Source of the DNA: a virus
DNA length: 26,478 nt
Direction: 5' to 3' (one strand)
Virus record (IMG/VR): IMGVR_UViG_3300009436_000094
Location: 1-26,478 of that record
The notes under the pieces are model-generated. The model had not been told where the DNA came from and ran no database searches. It saw only the letters and a list, made by a program, of their open reading frames with translations. Positions within the stretch are counted from its first letter, which is position 1, and each line of letters starts with the position of its first letter. A program made the position numbers and the translations under genes. Of the stretch, positions 5,835-12,738 are shown piece by piece.

Positions 5835-6751
5835 ATTTTCCATAACTCCTTTGCTTCATCTTTAAATTGGTGGTTCCAGTAAAACGGATGCTGAAAATCG
5901 GGGTCAGTCAGGCTGGCTAAAACTTTCGGGTCTGTGCTAATACGCAACAGGTTCTGCCTGAGAGCCGCACGACGACGCATCTCATTTAAGCAATAGTTTA
6001 GCATGTCAGACTGCAACTCCTCGCAGTTTTCAGGCGTAAACAGAACGCCATCATCTGCTGATACATATGCAAGGTGAGGCACTAGCTCTGTAGCCTTCGT
6101 ATATATAGCAACCTGACAGAGGTGACTGAACTCAGGCTTTTTAGGCAGAGTAGCCTTGCCGAAATTACGGGTTCCGTCTTTTCTTGCTGGACCCTGACGC
6201 GGTGCCTTAGTTTTGATTTCGCAGAATGCCTTGTCTGTGAACAAATCAACATAGCCCATGACCGGCACGGATATACCAGCCAGTTCGCAGGTGACTTTCT
6301 TTTCTTCCTGACAGCCGCCGAAGGTCTCAGCCAGAAGGTCAACACCGCTCTCAATACATGCAGGAATGAGCTCACGGAACTTCTCGCGCTTCTCTGCACT
6401 CTCATCAGCGGGATGGAAGTCAAAGTCCATTATAGCGGCCTCTGATGCATCCTCTATTGAGGTGCCCGCAGATAACACAGCCTGAATACCGCCGTGAACT
6501 GCCGTGCCATACGCCGCATTCTCGCCGACTTTAATTTCACGACGCTTATCTTTTGACAGATAAACATAGTCGAATATCCAATTAGCAATGGGCTTGTTAA
6601 GTTGTGACGGGCTAAAATGGTGTAGCTGAACCGTCTCAAAATAATCTGGAACGCCATTGCTTTTGTAAGGAGGCCAATTAGTGTCGGCCATTTTTTCTTT
6701 TATATCTGGGCAATCAAGTAAGTCTTGAAGTTCTACAGTCTTATCCTGCAT
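5831..6751 (-). CDS. PD-(D/E)XK (RecB/Cas4-type) recombination exonuclease, 306 aa
   Basis: Likely resects dsDNA ends to feed the adjacent annealing protein, in the manner of lambda Exo-Beta pairs. RecB-nuclease-type motifs are in the right order: H86 ('GTAVHGG'), D169 ('VMGYVDLF'), E178-x-K180 ('FCEIKTKAPR') and Q213-x3-Y217 ('QVAIYTKA'). Length is normal for the family. It is the first gene of the leftward unit and its start lies 35 bases from the predicted -10 box at 6786-6791. It ends overlapping the annealing protein start. Confidence 0.87.
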   Translation of the reverse strand: MQDKTVELQDLLDCPDIKEKMADTNWPPYKSNGVPDYFETVQLHHFSPSQLNKPIANWIFDYVYLSKDKRREIKVGENAAYGTAVHGGIQAVLSAGTSIEDASEAAIMDFDFHPADESAEKREKFRELIPACIESGVDLLAETFGGCQEEKKVTCELAGISVPVMGYVDLFTDKAFCEIKTKAPRQGPARKDGTRNFGKATLPKKPEFSHLCQVAIYTKATELVPHLAYVSADDGVLFTPENCEELQSDMLNYCLNEMRRRAALRQNLLRISTDPKVLASLTDPDFQHPFYWNHQFKDEAKELWKI

Positions 6752-6785
6752 TGATATTTTCCCTTTGCTTTTTTATAGAATTACT

Positions 6786-6814
6786 TTAATACAGTTTATA
6801 CACAGTAGTGTCAA
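6786..6814 (-). promoter_or_regulatory. leftward sigma70-like promoter of the recombination/lysis unit
   Basis: On the reverse strand a perfect TTGACA (bases 6814-6809) is followed after 17 bases by TATTAA (6791-6786, 4 of 6). It lies directly upstream of the exonuclease gene. It overlaps almost completely with the rightward promoter at 6795-6823, so one protein bound here could switch both. Confidence 0.65.
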
Positions 6815-6823
6815 ACGTATAAA
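6795..6823 (+). promoter_or_regulatory. rightward promoter with 7-bp inverted repeat (candidate operator)
   Basis: TTTATA (6795-6800), a 17-base spacer and TATAAA (6818-6823) precede the HTH gene at 6834. The boxes lie inside a perfect 7-base inverted repeat, TTTATAC (6795-6801) and GTATAAA (6817-6823), centred on the overlap with the leftward -35 box. Such symmetry is what a dimeric Cro-like repressor would recognise. Part of the symmetry follows from the promoter boxes themselves. Confidence 0.5.
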
Positions 6824-6833
6824 GGACAGTAAT

Positions 6834-7031
6834 ATGAAATTCCAAGAATACCTTGTAAATGAAGGCCTTAGACAAGCGCAGGCCGCACGGGAACTGAATG
6901 TCACACAGCCCACGGTTCACAACTGGATATATGGCAAGCGCCCGCCGAGTGGCATGCACATGATGGCAATCTATAAGTACACTAAGGGCAAGGTTGCTTT
7001 GAAGGATTGGTGCGAGGTGTTCAGTGGTTAA
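6834..7031 (+). CDS. Cro/CI-like HTH regulator, 65 aa
   Basis: Single-domain DNA-binding protein. Residues ~12-34, 'RQAQAARELNVTQPTVHNW', form a clear helix-turn-helix (AARELNVTQPTVHNWIYGK pattern), and the size is that of Cro. It is the first gene right of the divergent control region, with the ATG 10 bases after the predicted -10 box, so it probably controls both promoters. No partner CI, integrase or excisionase is visible. It may time early versus late expression rather than lysogeny. Confidence 0.85.
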   Translation: MKFQEYLVNEGLRQAQAARELNVTQPTVHNWIYGKRPPSGMHMMAIYKYTKGKVALKDWCEVFSG

Positions 7032-7239
7032 GCGTCGTGAACTCGAAGGTAAAGTTTCTCAACTGGAATACGAGCTTTGGTTGAAATGGCAGAAGAAGTC
7101 GAATGCTGAGTGGTCAGCCAGCCTGCCTGATGATGGCTTCGTTGATGAGAAATTAACTGGCGAAAGTTTGGGCAAGATATACCGGACAGAACAGCCAGTA
7201 AAAATCGGGGGGTCCAGCTTGGACGAGTGCGATGACTAA
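7024..7239 (+). CDS. hypothetical small protein, 71 aa
   Basis: GTG start overlapping the HTH gene by 8 bases. The N-terminal half is a charged helix with heptad-like spacing (LEGKVSQLEYELWLKWQKK); the C-terminal half is acidic. No recognised family. The stop overlaps the following nuclease gene by 8 bases, so it is a coupled member of the rightward unit. Confidence 0.65.
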   Translation: MVKRRELEGKVSQLEYELWLKWQKKSNAEWSASLPDDGFVDEKLTGESLGKIYRTEQPVKIGGSSLDECDD

Positions 7240-7627
7240 TGGCAGAAATAAGGGCGCAAACTTTGAGCGCGAATGTGCCAAGCTAATCTTTGACGAGCTA
7301 GGCATTCAGACCAAGCGCGACTTGGAGCAGTATAGGGCCGGAGACCACGGCGACCTGATAGGGCTAGATGGCTGGACCATTGAGTGCAAGCGCTATGCAA
7401 ATAATGCGGGCGGTAACTTCAAGCCGGACTGGTGGGCGCAGGTAACTGAGGCCGCTAACTTCGAGCATAATCAGCCGGTGCTGATATACAAATATGACCG
7501 ACAGCCGATAAAATGCGTTGTCCTACTGTCGAGCATTAACAGCGATTATGCTGGCAAAGACAACGTAGCAACAGTCAGCTTCCCGACGTGGTGCATGCTG
7601 GTTAGAGAGGGGTTATGTGATGTATGA
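7232..7627 (+). CDS. Hjc/PD-(D/E)XK-type endonuclease (putative Holliday-junction resolvase), 131 aa
   Basis: Restriction-like fold motifs: E12 ('NFERECAKLIF'), D41 ('AGDHGDLIGLDGW'), E51-x-K53 ('TIECKRYAN') and a following Q in 'WWAQVTEAA'. The spacing (E-x28-D-x9-ExK) and the small size match phage resolvase/VRR-like PDDEXK enzymes that trim branched DNA before packaging. The catalytic residues are intact. It is followed by a small exported protein and then two more nuclease-type genes. The exact substrate cannot be told from sequence. Confidence 0.75.
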   Translation: MTNGRNKGANFERECAKLIFDELGIQTKRDLEQYRAGDHGDLIGLDGWTIECKRYANNAGGNFKPDWWAQVTEAANFEHNQPVLIYKYDRQPIKCVVLLSSINSDYAGKDNVATVSFPTWCMLVREGLCDV

Positions 7628-7853
7628 GTTTGTTATTTTGTATTGCTTGGTTATGGGCACCGGTACAGCGACTGAGGCAAGATGTGACTACATCGGTAGG
7701 AAGAACTTTGTCACTGCATCTGCCTGCTATAAATCGGGCAAGCAGGCTGAGGATGCCTTGCGGTTAAACCATGTGAAGACTTGGGCCGAGGTTCCTATTG
7801 GAGAGCGTCCGAGTTTTGTGGCTGATATAGTCTGCGGCGAGCAGTCAATATGA
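7620..7853 (+). CDS. small exported Cys-containing protein, 77 aa
   Basis: The N-terminal hydrophobic stretch (residues ~3-17, EFVILYCLVMGTGTATEA) ends in an A-x-A-like site, suggesting a signal peptide. The mature part has three cysteines (near residues 22, 36 and 72) and the motif 'CDYIGRKNF'. I start at ATG 7620 because AGAGGGG lies 7 bases upstream. A periplasmic role such as superinfection exclusion is plausible but unproven. The family is unknown to me apart from a vague resemblance to small marine-phage proteins. Confidence 0.7.
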   Translation: MYEFVILYCLVMGTGTATEARCDYIGRKNFVTASACYKSGKQAEDALRLNHVKTWAEVPIGERPSFVADIVCGEQSI

Positions 7854-8350
7854 TTATCAGGGTTTCAAATCGTGACCGGCATGAGGCTGACCTTTTGGCT
7901 CAGGATACGGTCAAATTGCTGGAAAGCATGGGTGTTTCCGCTCGGCTGGAAAATAAACAGCAGTCACGGATTGAGGCTAACCGGCTAGGCTTTATGGCAG
8001 AGTTCGCAGTGTGCAGGTTGTTCGGGGCGGAACCTCCGAGGCTTAACATTGCGACAGATGGCGGAGTTGATTTATGGCTGGGTGACATATCGGTTGATGT
8101 GAAGTTCAGCAAGACGGGCTCGCTAATATTTGACAGCGCAGACAAGTTTAAGGCAAATCTTGCGGTGCTAGTGACCGGCACAAATGACCCAGAATGCATG
8201 CTGTTGGAGGGCTGGATAGGCAAGACGGCGTTTGTTCGGGATGCATACGCAAAGGACTTCGGATATGGAGAGAGACTGGTTATGGGGTCATCTGACCTCA
8301 CGCCAATGCCACGGTTGTGGGAACTGATTATGGAGAGGAAGTTTAAGTGA
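7850..8350 (+). CDS. second PD-(D/E)XK-like protein of the cluster, 166 aa
   Basis: A central core carries E51 ('GFMAEFAVCRLFGA'), D74 ('DGGVDLWLG') and D83-x-K85 ('ISVDVKFSK'), the E ... D-x8-D-x-K order of the PDDEXK superfamily. The 50-residue N-terminus is helical and charged. Possibly a host-DNA-degrading or junction-cleaving nuclease. ATGA overlap with the preceding gene and GTGA overlap with the HNH gene show tight coupling of this nuclease run. Confidence 0.7.
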   Translation: MIIRVSNRDRHEADLLAQDTVKLLESMGVSARLENKQQSRIEANRLGFMAEFAVCRLFGAEPPRLNIATDGGVDLWLGDISVDVKFSKTGSLIFDSADKFKANLAVLVTGTNDPECMLLEGWIGKTAFVRDAYAKDFGYGERLVMGSSDLTPMPRLWELIMERKFK

Positions 8351-9183
8351 AATTTACTAGCAGGGCGGTTGAGGGCCATGAAGATATCGTGGCTAAATTT
8401 AAGGATGGCAAGGGCAAGGTTAGGAACCTTCCTGAGAACTATGTTATTCAGGGCGACGAATATTTTGCTAATTACAGCACGGGCGATAAGAGGTGGTCAA
8501 AAATACACTCTCGCAATGAGGATGTTCAGGATTATATACCGGAGGTTGGCACTCTTGTTCGGGCTGAGAAGCTGGGTAGAAATGAGCCTGATATATTTTA
8601 CAAGGCGTTAATTAAGGGCACAGATAATATGTCCTGTGCCATGCATGAGGGAACTCACAACCCGCACTGCAAAATTCTTTTTGTTCGCACTAATTTAAAG
8701 CAGGAATATACAAAGGTTCACCAGCTAACATTGCAGGTAGACGGAGAGTATTTCGACAGGGTTGAGAAAATTGCCAAGTTGCGTAGTAGGCCACTGTTAC
8801 AGCACAGGTTGTTTTTGTTGAACAGCCGTAGCCAGATGGACGGCATTTTTACTAAATGCAAGACATTTTACAGGGCCAAGCGCGTTAGCATCGCTAGATA
8901 TTTTAGCAACAAAGCCAGAAAAGAGCGGGAGGAAAGAGCAACTCCGAGGTGGCTTACTTTTCAGCATCTCCATGAGATTAACCAGATTATGGCTCACAGG
9001 AAGAGCCTTAATATTCGTGACGGCAAAAACAGTTGGCACGTTGACCATATTGTACCGCTCAAGGGCGTCTGCGATAAGACTGGTTTGGATGCTGTGTCTG
9101 GACTGCATGTGCCGTGGAACCTTAAAGTGGTGCCAGCTAGGGATAACTTAAAGAAGTCTAATAAGTTCAGGGTGGAGGGTTAA
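8347..9183 (+). CDS. HNH endonuclease with a long uncharacterised N-terminus, 278 aa
   Basis: GTG start within the GTGA overlap. The C-terminal ~75 residues hold an HNH core: 'WHVDHIVPLKG' (H231, D233, H234), 'VSGLHVPWNLKVVPA' (H254, N258) and 'DNLKKSNKF' (N267, N272). The N-terminal ~190 residues are Lys/Arg-rich with Cys-His clusters (C97, H100, H104, H107, C108) that could bind a structural metal, and match nothing I know. HNH genes may be free-standing homing nucleases. This one is embedded in the operon with overlaps, so a resident role is as likely. Confidence 0.8.
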   Translation: MKFTSRAVEGHEDIVAKFKDGKGKVRNLPENYVIQGDEYFANYSTGDKRWSKIHSRNEDVQDYIPEVGTLVRAEKLGRNEPDIFYKALIKGTDNMSCAMHEGTHNPHCKILFVRTNLKQEYTKVHQLTLQVDGEYFDRVEKIAKLRSRPLLQHRLFLLNSRSQMDGIFTKCKTFYRAKRVSIARYFSNKARKEREERATPRWLTFQHLHEINQIMAHRKSLNIRDGKNSWHVDHIVPLKGVCDKTGLDAVSGLHVPWNLKVVPARDNLKKSNKFRVEG

Positions 9184-10026
9184 ATGAGTGACAGTTTAAT
9201 TATCAGGGGCAACATACGGGAGAACTTCTCGGTATTGCCAAATGATTTGATGAATGATGAGCGGCTATCTGCCGACGCTCTGGGGGTGCTGGTGTACCTA
9301 TTGAGCAAGCCGACTGACTGGCAGGTTCGGGTGACTGAACTGCGCCGCAGGTTCGATATCGGCAGGGATAAAGTCTACCGCATTTTGGGCTCGATGGAGC
9401 AGTACGGTTATTTAGTGCGTGAAAGCGTTAAAACGGAAGGTCAGTTCGCCGGAACTCGTTATATAGTCTCAGATTCACCGCGTCCTGAAAAACCGGATAC
9501 GGTTTTACCGGATACGGAAAACAAGGACACTTACAAAGAACAGACCTTACAAAGAACAGAATATACAAAATCAACTAAAAGAAAGAAGGCTCAAAATAAA
9601 CAGAAATTATCTGAGTGGGAGCCGACGCAGTTCGATAAGGAATATGCAGAGAGCTTGGAGCTTGATTGGCAGGAAATACTGACAGATATGCGGCTGTGGG
9701 ATGAGAAGGGCGGTAATAAGGCCGCTTATGCGTCGTGCAAGGCTTTCTGGCAGACTTGGTGCAGAAAAGAGGGGAAGAGCACTCAGGGGCGCTCAAATCG
9801 CCAGCAATCGGTATCTGGTGGCAAGAGCAAGGTGTTGTCGGAGGGGCAGAAGGCATTTGCGGATAATGTAACGCAGAAGTATATAAAGGCTTTCGGCTCG
9901 CAGGGATTTTCATATAAGCTGATATTGCCGGACGTTGAGGCTTTTATGCTTACCAAGCAAACGGATGATGATTGGATGGCGTTAGGAAACGGGCTACCAA
10001 GCCCAAGAGATAAGGGGTGGATGTAA
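9184..10026 (+). CDS. winged-helix replication-initiation-like protein, 280 aa
   Basis: Residues ~14-82 (FSVLPNDLMNDERLSADALG... WQVRVTELRRRF... GRDKVYRILGSMEQYGYLVR) form a HTH_36-type winged helix, as in phage replisome-organiser proteins. After a Lys-rich, low-complexity linker (~100-145), a C-terminal module (~150-200) reads 'KAAYASCKAFWQTWCRKEGK', like DnaT/primosome-associated domains. With no phage helicase or primase visible, it may load the host replisome. A transcriptional role is the alternative. It begins directly after the HNH gene. Confidence 0.7.
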   Translation: MSDSLIIRGNIRENFSVLPNDLMNDERLSADALGVLVYLLSKPTDWQVRVTELRRRFDIGRDKVYRILGSMEQYGYLVRESVKTEGQFAGTRYIVSDSPRPEKPDTVLPDTENKDTYKEQTLQRTEYTKSTKRKKAQNKQKLSEWEPTQFDKEYAESLELDWQEILTDMRLWDEKGGNKAAYASCKAFWQTWCRKEGKSTQGRSNRQQSVSGGKSKVLSEGQKAFADNVTQKYIKAFGSQGFSYKLILPDVEAFMLTKQTDDDWMALGNGLPSPRDKGWM

Positions 10027-10205
10027 TGAGAGACACTGAGATGTTTTTATATGAGTGCTTTGAGTGTGATGGTGAGGGCGAGGCAGTCTATCAGGTTGGC
10101 GTTCGTGATTTTGACAATGGCGGCTATCTGAGGGATGAATGGCGAACCTGTCAGGAGTGTCATGGCACGGGCCAGTTGGAGGTCGAGCGTGATATCTCAG
10201 GGTGA
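10026..10205 (+). CDS. DnaJ-type zinc-finger mini-protein, 59 aa
   Basis: TAATG overlap sets the start at 10026. It has two CxxCxGxG elements, 'CFECDGEGE' and 'CQECHGTGQ', separated by ~30 residues. This is the repeat unit of the DnaJ Cys-rich domain, giving one zinc centre. It has no J-domain. In phages such proteins are usually unannotated; the family fold binds unfolded protein or nucleic acid. It is followed by another Cys-motif gene. Confidence 0.72.
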   Translation: MRDTEMFLYECFECDGEGEAVYQVGVRDFDNGGYLRDEWRTCQECHGTGQLEVERDISG

Positions 10206-10212
10206 CGGGAAA

Positions 10213-10362
10213 ATGCAGAGGTTGCTGGATAATAATCAGTGCCCGAAATGCCAGACGGTCATGCATAAGCAGGCCATTGGTAGGACGTTGGCTGATGAGC
10301 CTGAGAGTGTGTATCAGTGCAAGGTTTGTAAGCTGATTGTGACGGAAAGGAAGAACCCGTGA
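10213..10362 (+). CDS. zinc-ribbon mini-protein, 49 aa
   Basis: ATG at 10213 with a purine-rich GACGGGAAA upstream. The protein starts MQRLLDNNQCPKCQTVMHK and contains CPKC (10-13) and CKVC (36-39), i.e. a CxxC-x22-CxxC zinc ribbon. An in-frame upstream start at 10135 would extend it across the preceding zinc-finger gene and is unlikely. The stop is coupled to the next gene by GTGA. Function unknown. Confidence 0.65.
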   Translation: MQRLLDNNQCPKCQTVMHKQAIGRTLADEPESVYQCKVCKLIVTERKNP

Positions 10363-10637
10363 ATAGGGATGATATTTTAAGGACGGCGCTGTATTGTGTG
10401 ACGCAGGACAGAGCGGCAACACATGGCAATATGGAAGACAACTTCCAGCTTATAGCAGACTATTGGTCACTGCATTGTGGGCATGACATTACGGCTAATG
10501 ATGTCGGGGTTATGATGACGCTGTTGAAGCTGGCTCGGATAAAGAATGGGCAAGTTGGCAACGCAGATAATTATGTTGATGCGGCTGGTTATATGGCGTG
10601 TTCAGGTGAGATTGCGGGGAAACAAAGCGATGAGTAA
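10359..10637 (+). CDS. DUF6378-like phage protein, 92 aa
   Basis: GTG start in a GTGA overlap. The sequence shows the recurring phage pattern 'ILRTALYCVTQDRAATHG', 'MEDNFQLIADYW', 'ITANDVGVMMTLLKLARI' and 'DNYVDAAGYMA', which I associate with DUF6378. The all-helical layout with conserved H, E/D and DNYxDxxGY residues is reminiscent of MazG-like nucleotide pyrophosphohydrolase relatives, but this function is not shown. Located directly before terS; overlaps it by 8 bases. Confidence 0.75.
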   Translation: MNRDDILRTALYCVTQDRAATHGNMEDNFQLIADYWSLHCGHDITANDVGVMMTLLKLARIKNGQVGNADNYVDAAGYMACSGEIAGKQSDE

Positions 10638-11133
10638 AAAGAAGCTAACAGAGCCGGTTATTGTGGAGTATCTGAGGCGCATAGCGATTGATGGTAGGTC
10701 AGCGCGTTCTGTTGGCAAGGACGATGATATGCCGTCGTATGAGGCGTTCTACAAGATGAAGGTGAAAGACCCGATATTGCAGAGCCGCTACAGCGAGGCT
10801 GTTGAAGCACGGGCGACTGCTATTGACGATAGGATAGACGAGGTGCTGGAAGGCGTCCGTAATGGCGAGATAGACTACAATGCGGGCAGGCTAGAGATAG
10901 ATACGCAGAAGTGGCGAATGGCGAAGTTCTTCCCGCGATTATATGGCGACAATCAGAGGCTGGAAGTGGAGCATAAGACGAGCTTCATAGACGAATTGAA
11001 GCGTGTTGCGGCTAGGGTAGAGCAGGCGAAGTTAGAGGGCGCAGAGGTAGTAGAGCACGATGAAGAGGGGCGAAACACTTACACCACCACGCCCGCGCCT
11101 GCGGAACAGAGCGAGAACAAAAGGTCCGATTAG
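10630..11133 (+). CDS. terS: terminase small subunit, 167 aa
   Basis: Recognises viral DNA for packaging and guides the large subunit. An N-terminal HTH-like region ('IVEYLRRIAIDGRSARSVGKDDDMPSYEAFYKM' in parts, ~10-45) is followed by the typical TerS body 'YSEAVEARATAIDDRIDEV' and 'RLEIDTQKWRMAKFFPRLYGD' (~95-115), then an acidic/Pro-Thr tail. I start at ATG 10630, which overlaps the previous stop. Earlier in-frame codons would lie deep inside the upstream gene. The large subunit follows after a 207-base spacer. Confidence 0.85.
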   Translation: MSKKKLTEPVIVEYLRRIAIDGRSARSVGKDDDMPSYEAFYKMKVKDPILQSRYSEAVEARATAIDDRIDEVLEGVRNGEIDYNAGRLEIDTQKWRMAKFFPRLYGDNQRLEVEHKTSFIDELKRVAARVEQAKLEGAEVVEHDEEGRNTYTTTPAPAEQSENKRSD

Positions 11134-11171
11134 TGTCCAATACGCGACACGTTTATATAACGTAAATTACG
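11133..11171. repeat. cluster of three inverted repeats after terS (candidate pac/operator)
   Basis: GTGTC (11133-11137) pairs with GACAC (11146-11150). ACGTT (11149-11153) pairs with AACGT (11159-11163) around TATAT. CGTAA (11161-11165) pairs with TTACG (11167-11171) around one A. The three are nested end to end, and a further 8-base palindrome, GGTATACC, lies at 11198-11205. The cluster sits in the largest non-coding stretch of the window, between terS and terL, where packaging-recognition sites often lie. Confidence 0.45.
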
Positions 11172-11301
11172 GAAACGCTAAGTCATTGTAATTGCAGGGT
11201 ATACCAAATACATAATGGAGGTTATGCGACAAACTTAACCAAAATCGGCTAATACCCCCCCTTCGAGCTGACGGGCGGGGCGGCTGTGAAAATAATACCC
11301 T

Positions 11302-11328
11302 CACACATTCCACACATTCCACACACCC
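11302..11328 (+). repeat. three tandem 9-base repeats upstream of terL
   Basis: CACACATTC at 11302-11310 and 11311-11319, with a degenerate third copy CACACACCC at 11320-11328. The surrounding strand (about 11290-11331) is nearly devoid of G. GGAGA at 11332-11336 is the terL Shine-Dalgarno sequence, just after the repeats. The rest of 11134-11340 holds a C7/G-rich imperfect stem at 11255-11280 and no convincing gene. Confidence 0.5.
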
Positions 11329-11340
11329 CACGGAGAACCC

Positions 11341-12738
11341 ATGACCACCCTCACCACCGACTTGCTCCACAAAATCCATGCCGACCCCGTTTTCTTCGTC
11401 GAGCACATCATAGGAGCCACCCCCCAGCAATGGCAACGCGAGGCACTACAGGCCATCGCAAAAAATCCCCGTGTCAGCATTAAGTCCGGTCACGGTGTCG
11501 GTAAGACTGCGTTCCAATCGTGGCTCGTCCTCTGGTGGCTCCTGAGCCATTACCCCTGCAAGGTTGCTGTTACGGCTAACACTGCTCACCAGCTATCCGA
11601 TGTGCTGTGGACCGAAATCGACAAATGGGCGCGTAAATTGCCCGCTGGCTTTATGGACCTGCTTGAGTTCAAATCCGATAAAATCAGCCTCAAGGGTGCC
11701 AAGGACAGTTACGCTGTTGCCCGTACCAGCCGCAAGGAGAGCCCAGAGGCGTTACAGGGCTTCCACAGTGAGAACATGCTCTTCTTGGTCGAGGAGGCCT
11801 CCGGTGTGCCAGATGTTGTCTTTCAGGTTGCCGAGGGGGCCCTATCAACTGCCGGTGCGAAGACTGTCATGTGTGGGAACCCGACCCGCTCTGACGGCTT
11901 CTTTTATGAATCCTTCCACAATCAGCGCCACAACTGGCACAACATCACGGTCAGTTGTCACGACGGCGAATATGTCACCGAGGAGTTCCTCACCGGCATG
12001 GCTGATAAATACGGTACGGATAGTAACGTTTTTCGCGTTCGTGTGCTAGGTGAGTTCCCCACGCAGTCTGATGACGTTTTGGTCCCGCTCTACATCGTCG
12101 AGGAGGCTGTAAAGCGCGATATAACGCCTAGTCCTACCACGCCGACTGTCTGGGGGCTCGATGTGGCCCGCATGGGCGGAGACAGGAGTGCGATTGCTAA
12201 GAGACAAGGCCCATTATTGCTAGAGCCGATTAAGACATGGCAGGGCAAAGACCTGATGGAGCTCGCCGGTATTGTGCTGACTGAATATGAGGCTTGCAAT
12301 TACAGCAATCGCCCCACGCATATATTTGTTGATGCTATCGGGCTGGGCGCTGGCTTGGCAGATAGACTGCGCGAACTGGACCTGCCAGCGGTGTCTGTGT
12401 CGGTATCTGAGACTGCCAGCCTGAAGAACCGCTTTAATCGCCTGCGCGACGAATTATTCTGGAAGGCCCGCGAGTGGTTCGAGGACAGAGCCTGCAAGAT
12501 TCCCGATGATGATACGCTGATACAGGAGATAACCGGCATCCGGTATAAGTATCTGAGCAATGGCAAGCTGAAGGTCGAGAGCAAGGACGAGATGAAGCGC
12601 AGGGGCCAGAGGTCGCCGGACGTTGCCGATGCCTTTGTGCTATCGTTTGCACAGGAGGGCGCTATTGCTGGGGGCTACACGCAAACAAAATGGGGCGCAG
12701 GTTCCAGCCCACGCCCCGATACGAATTGGATTGTTTAG
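11341..12738 (+). CDS. terL: terminase large subunit, 465 aa
   Basis: ATP-driven packaging motor and DNA-cutting nuclease. The ATPase half has Walker A at 49-56 (SGHGVGKT), Walker B at 147-152 (LFLVEE) and a coupling-like 'CGNPTR' near 178-183. The nuclease half (RNase H fold) has D274 ('GLDVARMGGD'), D331 ('IFVDAIGLG') and D427/D430 ('SPDVADAF'). Length is normal. Start supported by GGAGA 4 bases upstream. The first ~250 codons favour C at third positions more than the rest. The stop overlaps the convergent gene at 12735 by 3 bases. Confidence 0.95.
   Translation: MTTLTTDLLHKIHADPVFFVEHIIGATPQQWQREALQAIAKNPRVSIKSGHGVGKTAFQSWLVLWWLLSHYPCKVAVTANTAHQLSDVLWTEIDKWARKLPAGFMDLLEFKSDKISLKGAKDSYAVARTSRKESPEALQGFHSENMLFLVEEASGVPDVVFQVAEGALSTAGAKTVMCGNPTRSDGFFYESFHNQRHNWHNITVSCHDGEYVTEEFLTGMADKYGTDSNVFRVRVLGEFPTQSDDVLVPLYIVEEAVKRDITPSPTTPTVWGLDVARMGGDRSAIAKRQGPLLLEPIKTWQGKDLMELAGIVLTEYEACNYSNRPTHIFVDAIGLGAGLADRLRELDLPAVSVSVSETASLKNRFNRLRDELFWKAREWFEDRACKIPDDDTLIQEITGIRYKYLSNGKLKVESKDEMKRRGQRSPDVADAFVLSFAQEGAIAGGYTQTKWGAGSSPRPDTNWIV

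Noticed and set aside
6834-7031. Evidence for a temperate phage from the Cro-like gene
   Set aside because: No CI-size repressor, integrase or att-like site is visible in the window. A single HTH gene is not enough to claim lysogeny.
9575-10422. Leftward open frames opposite the winged-helix and Cys-motif genes
   Set aside because: They lie antisense to well-supported, coupled genes and have shadow-like Ser/Pro/His-rich composition.
11131-11137. Third copy of the TAGTGTC element after terS
   Set aside because: Only 7 of 11 bases match and three of those belong to the TAG stop of terS. This is within chance.
11302-11328. CRISPR-like repeat array
   Set aside because: The three 9-base units are directly abutting, with no spacers and no cas genes. 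It is a simple tandem repeat.
11286-11483. Rightward frame with His/Pro-rich translation before terL
   Set aside because: It runs through the CACACATTC repeats and far into terL in another frame. The composition is an artefact of CAC/CCC-rich DNA and there is no ribosome site.
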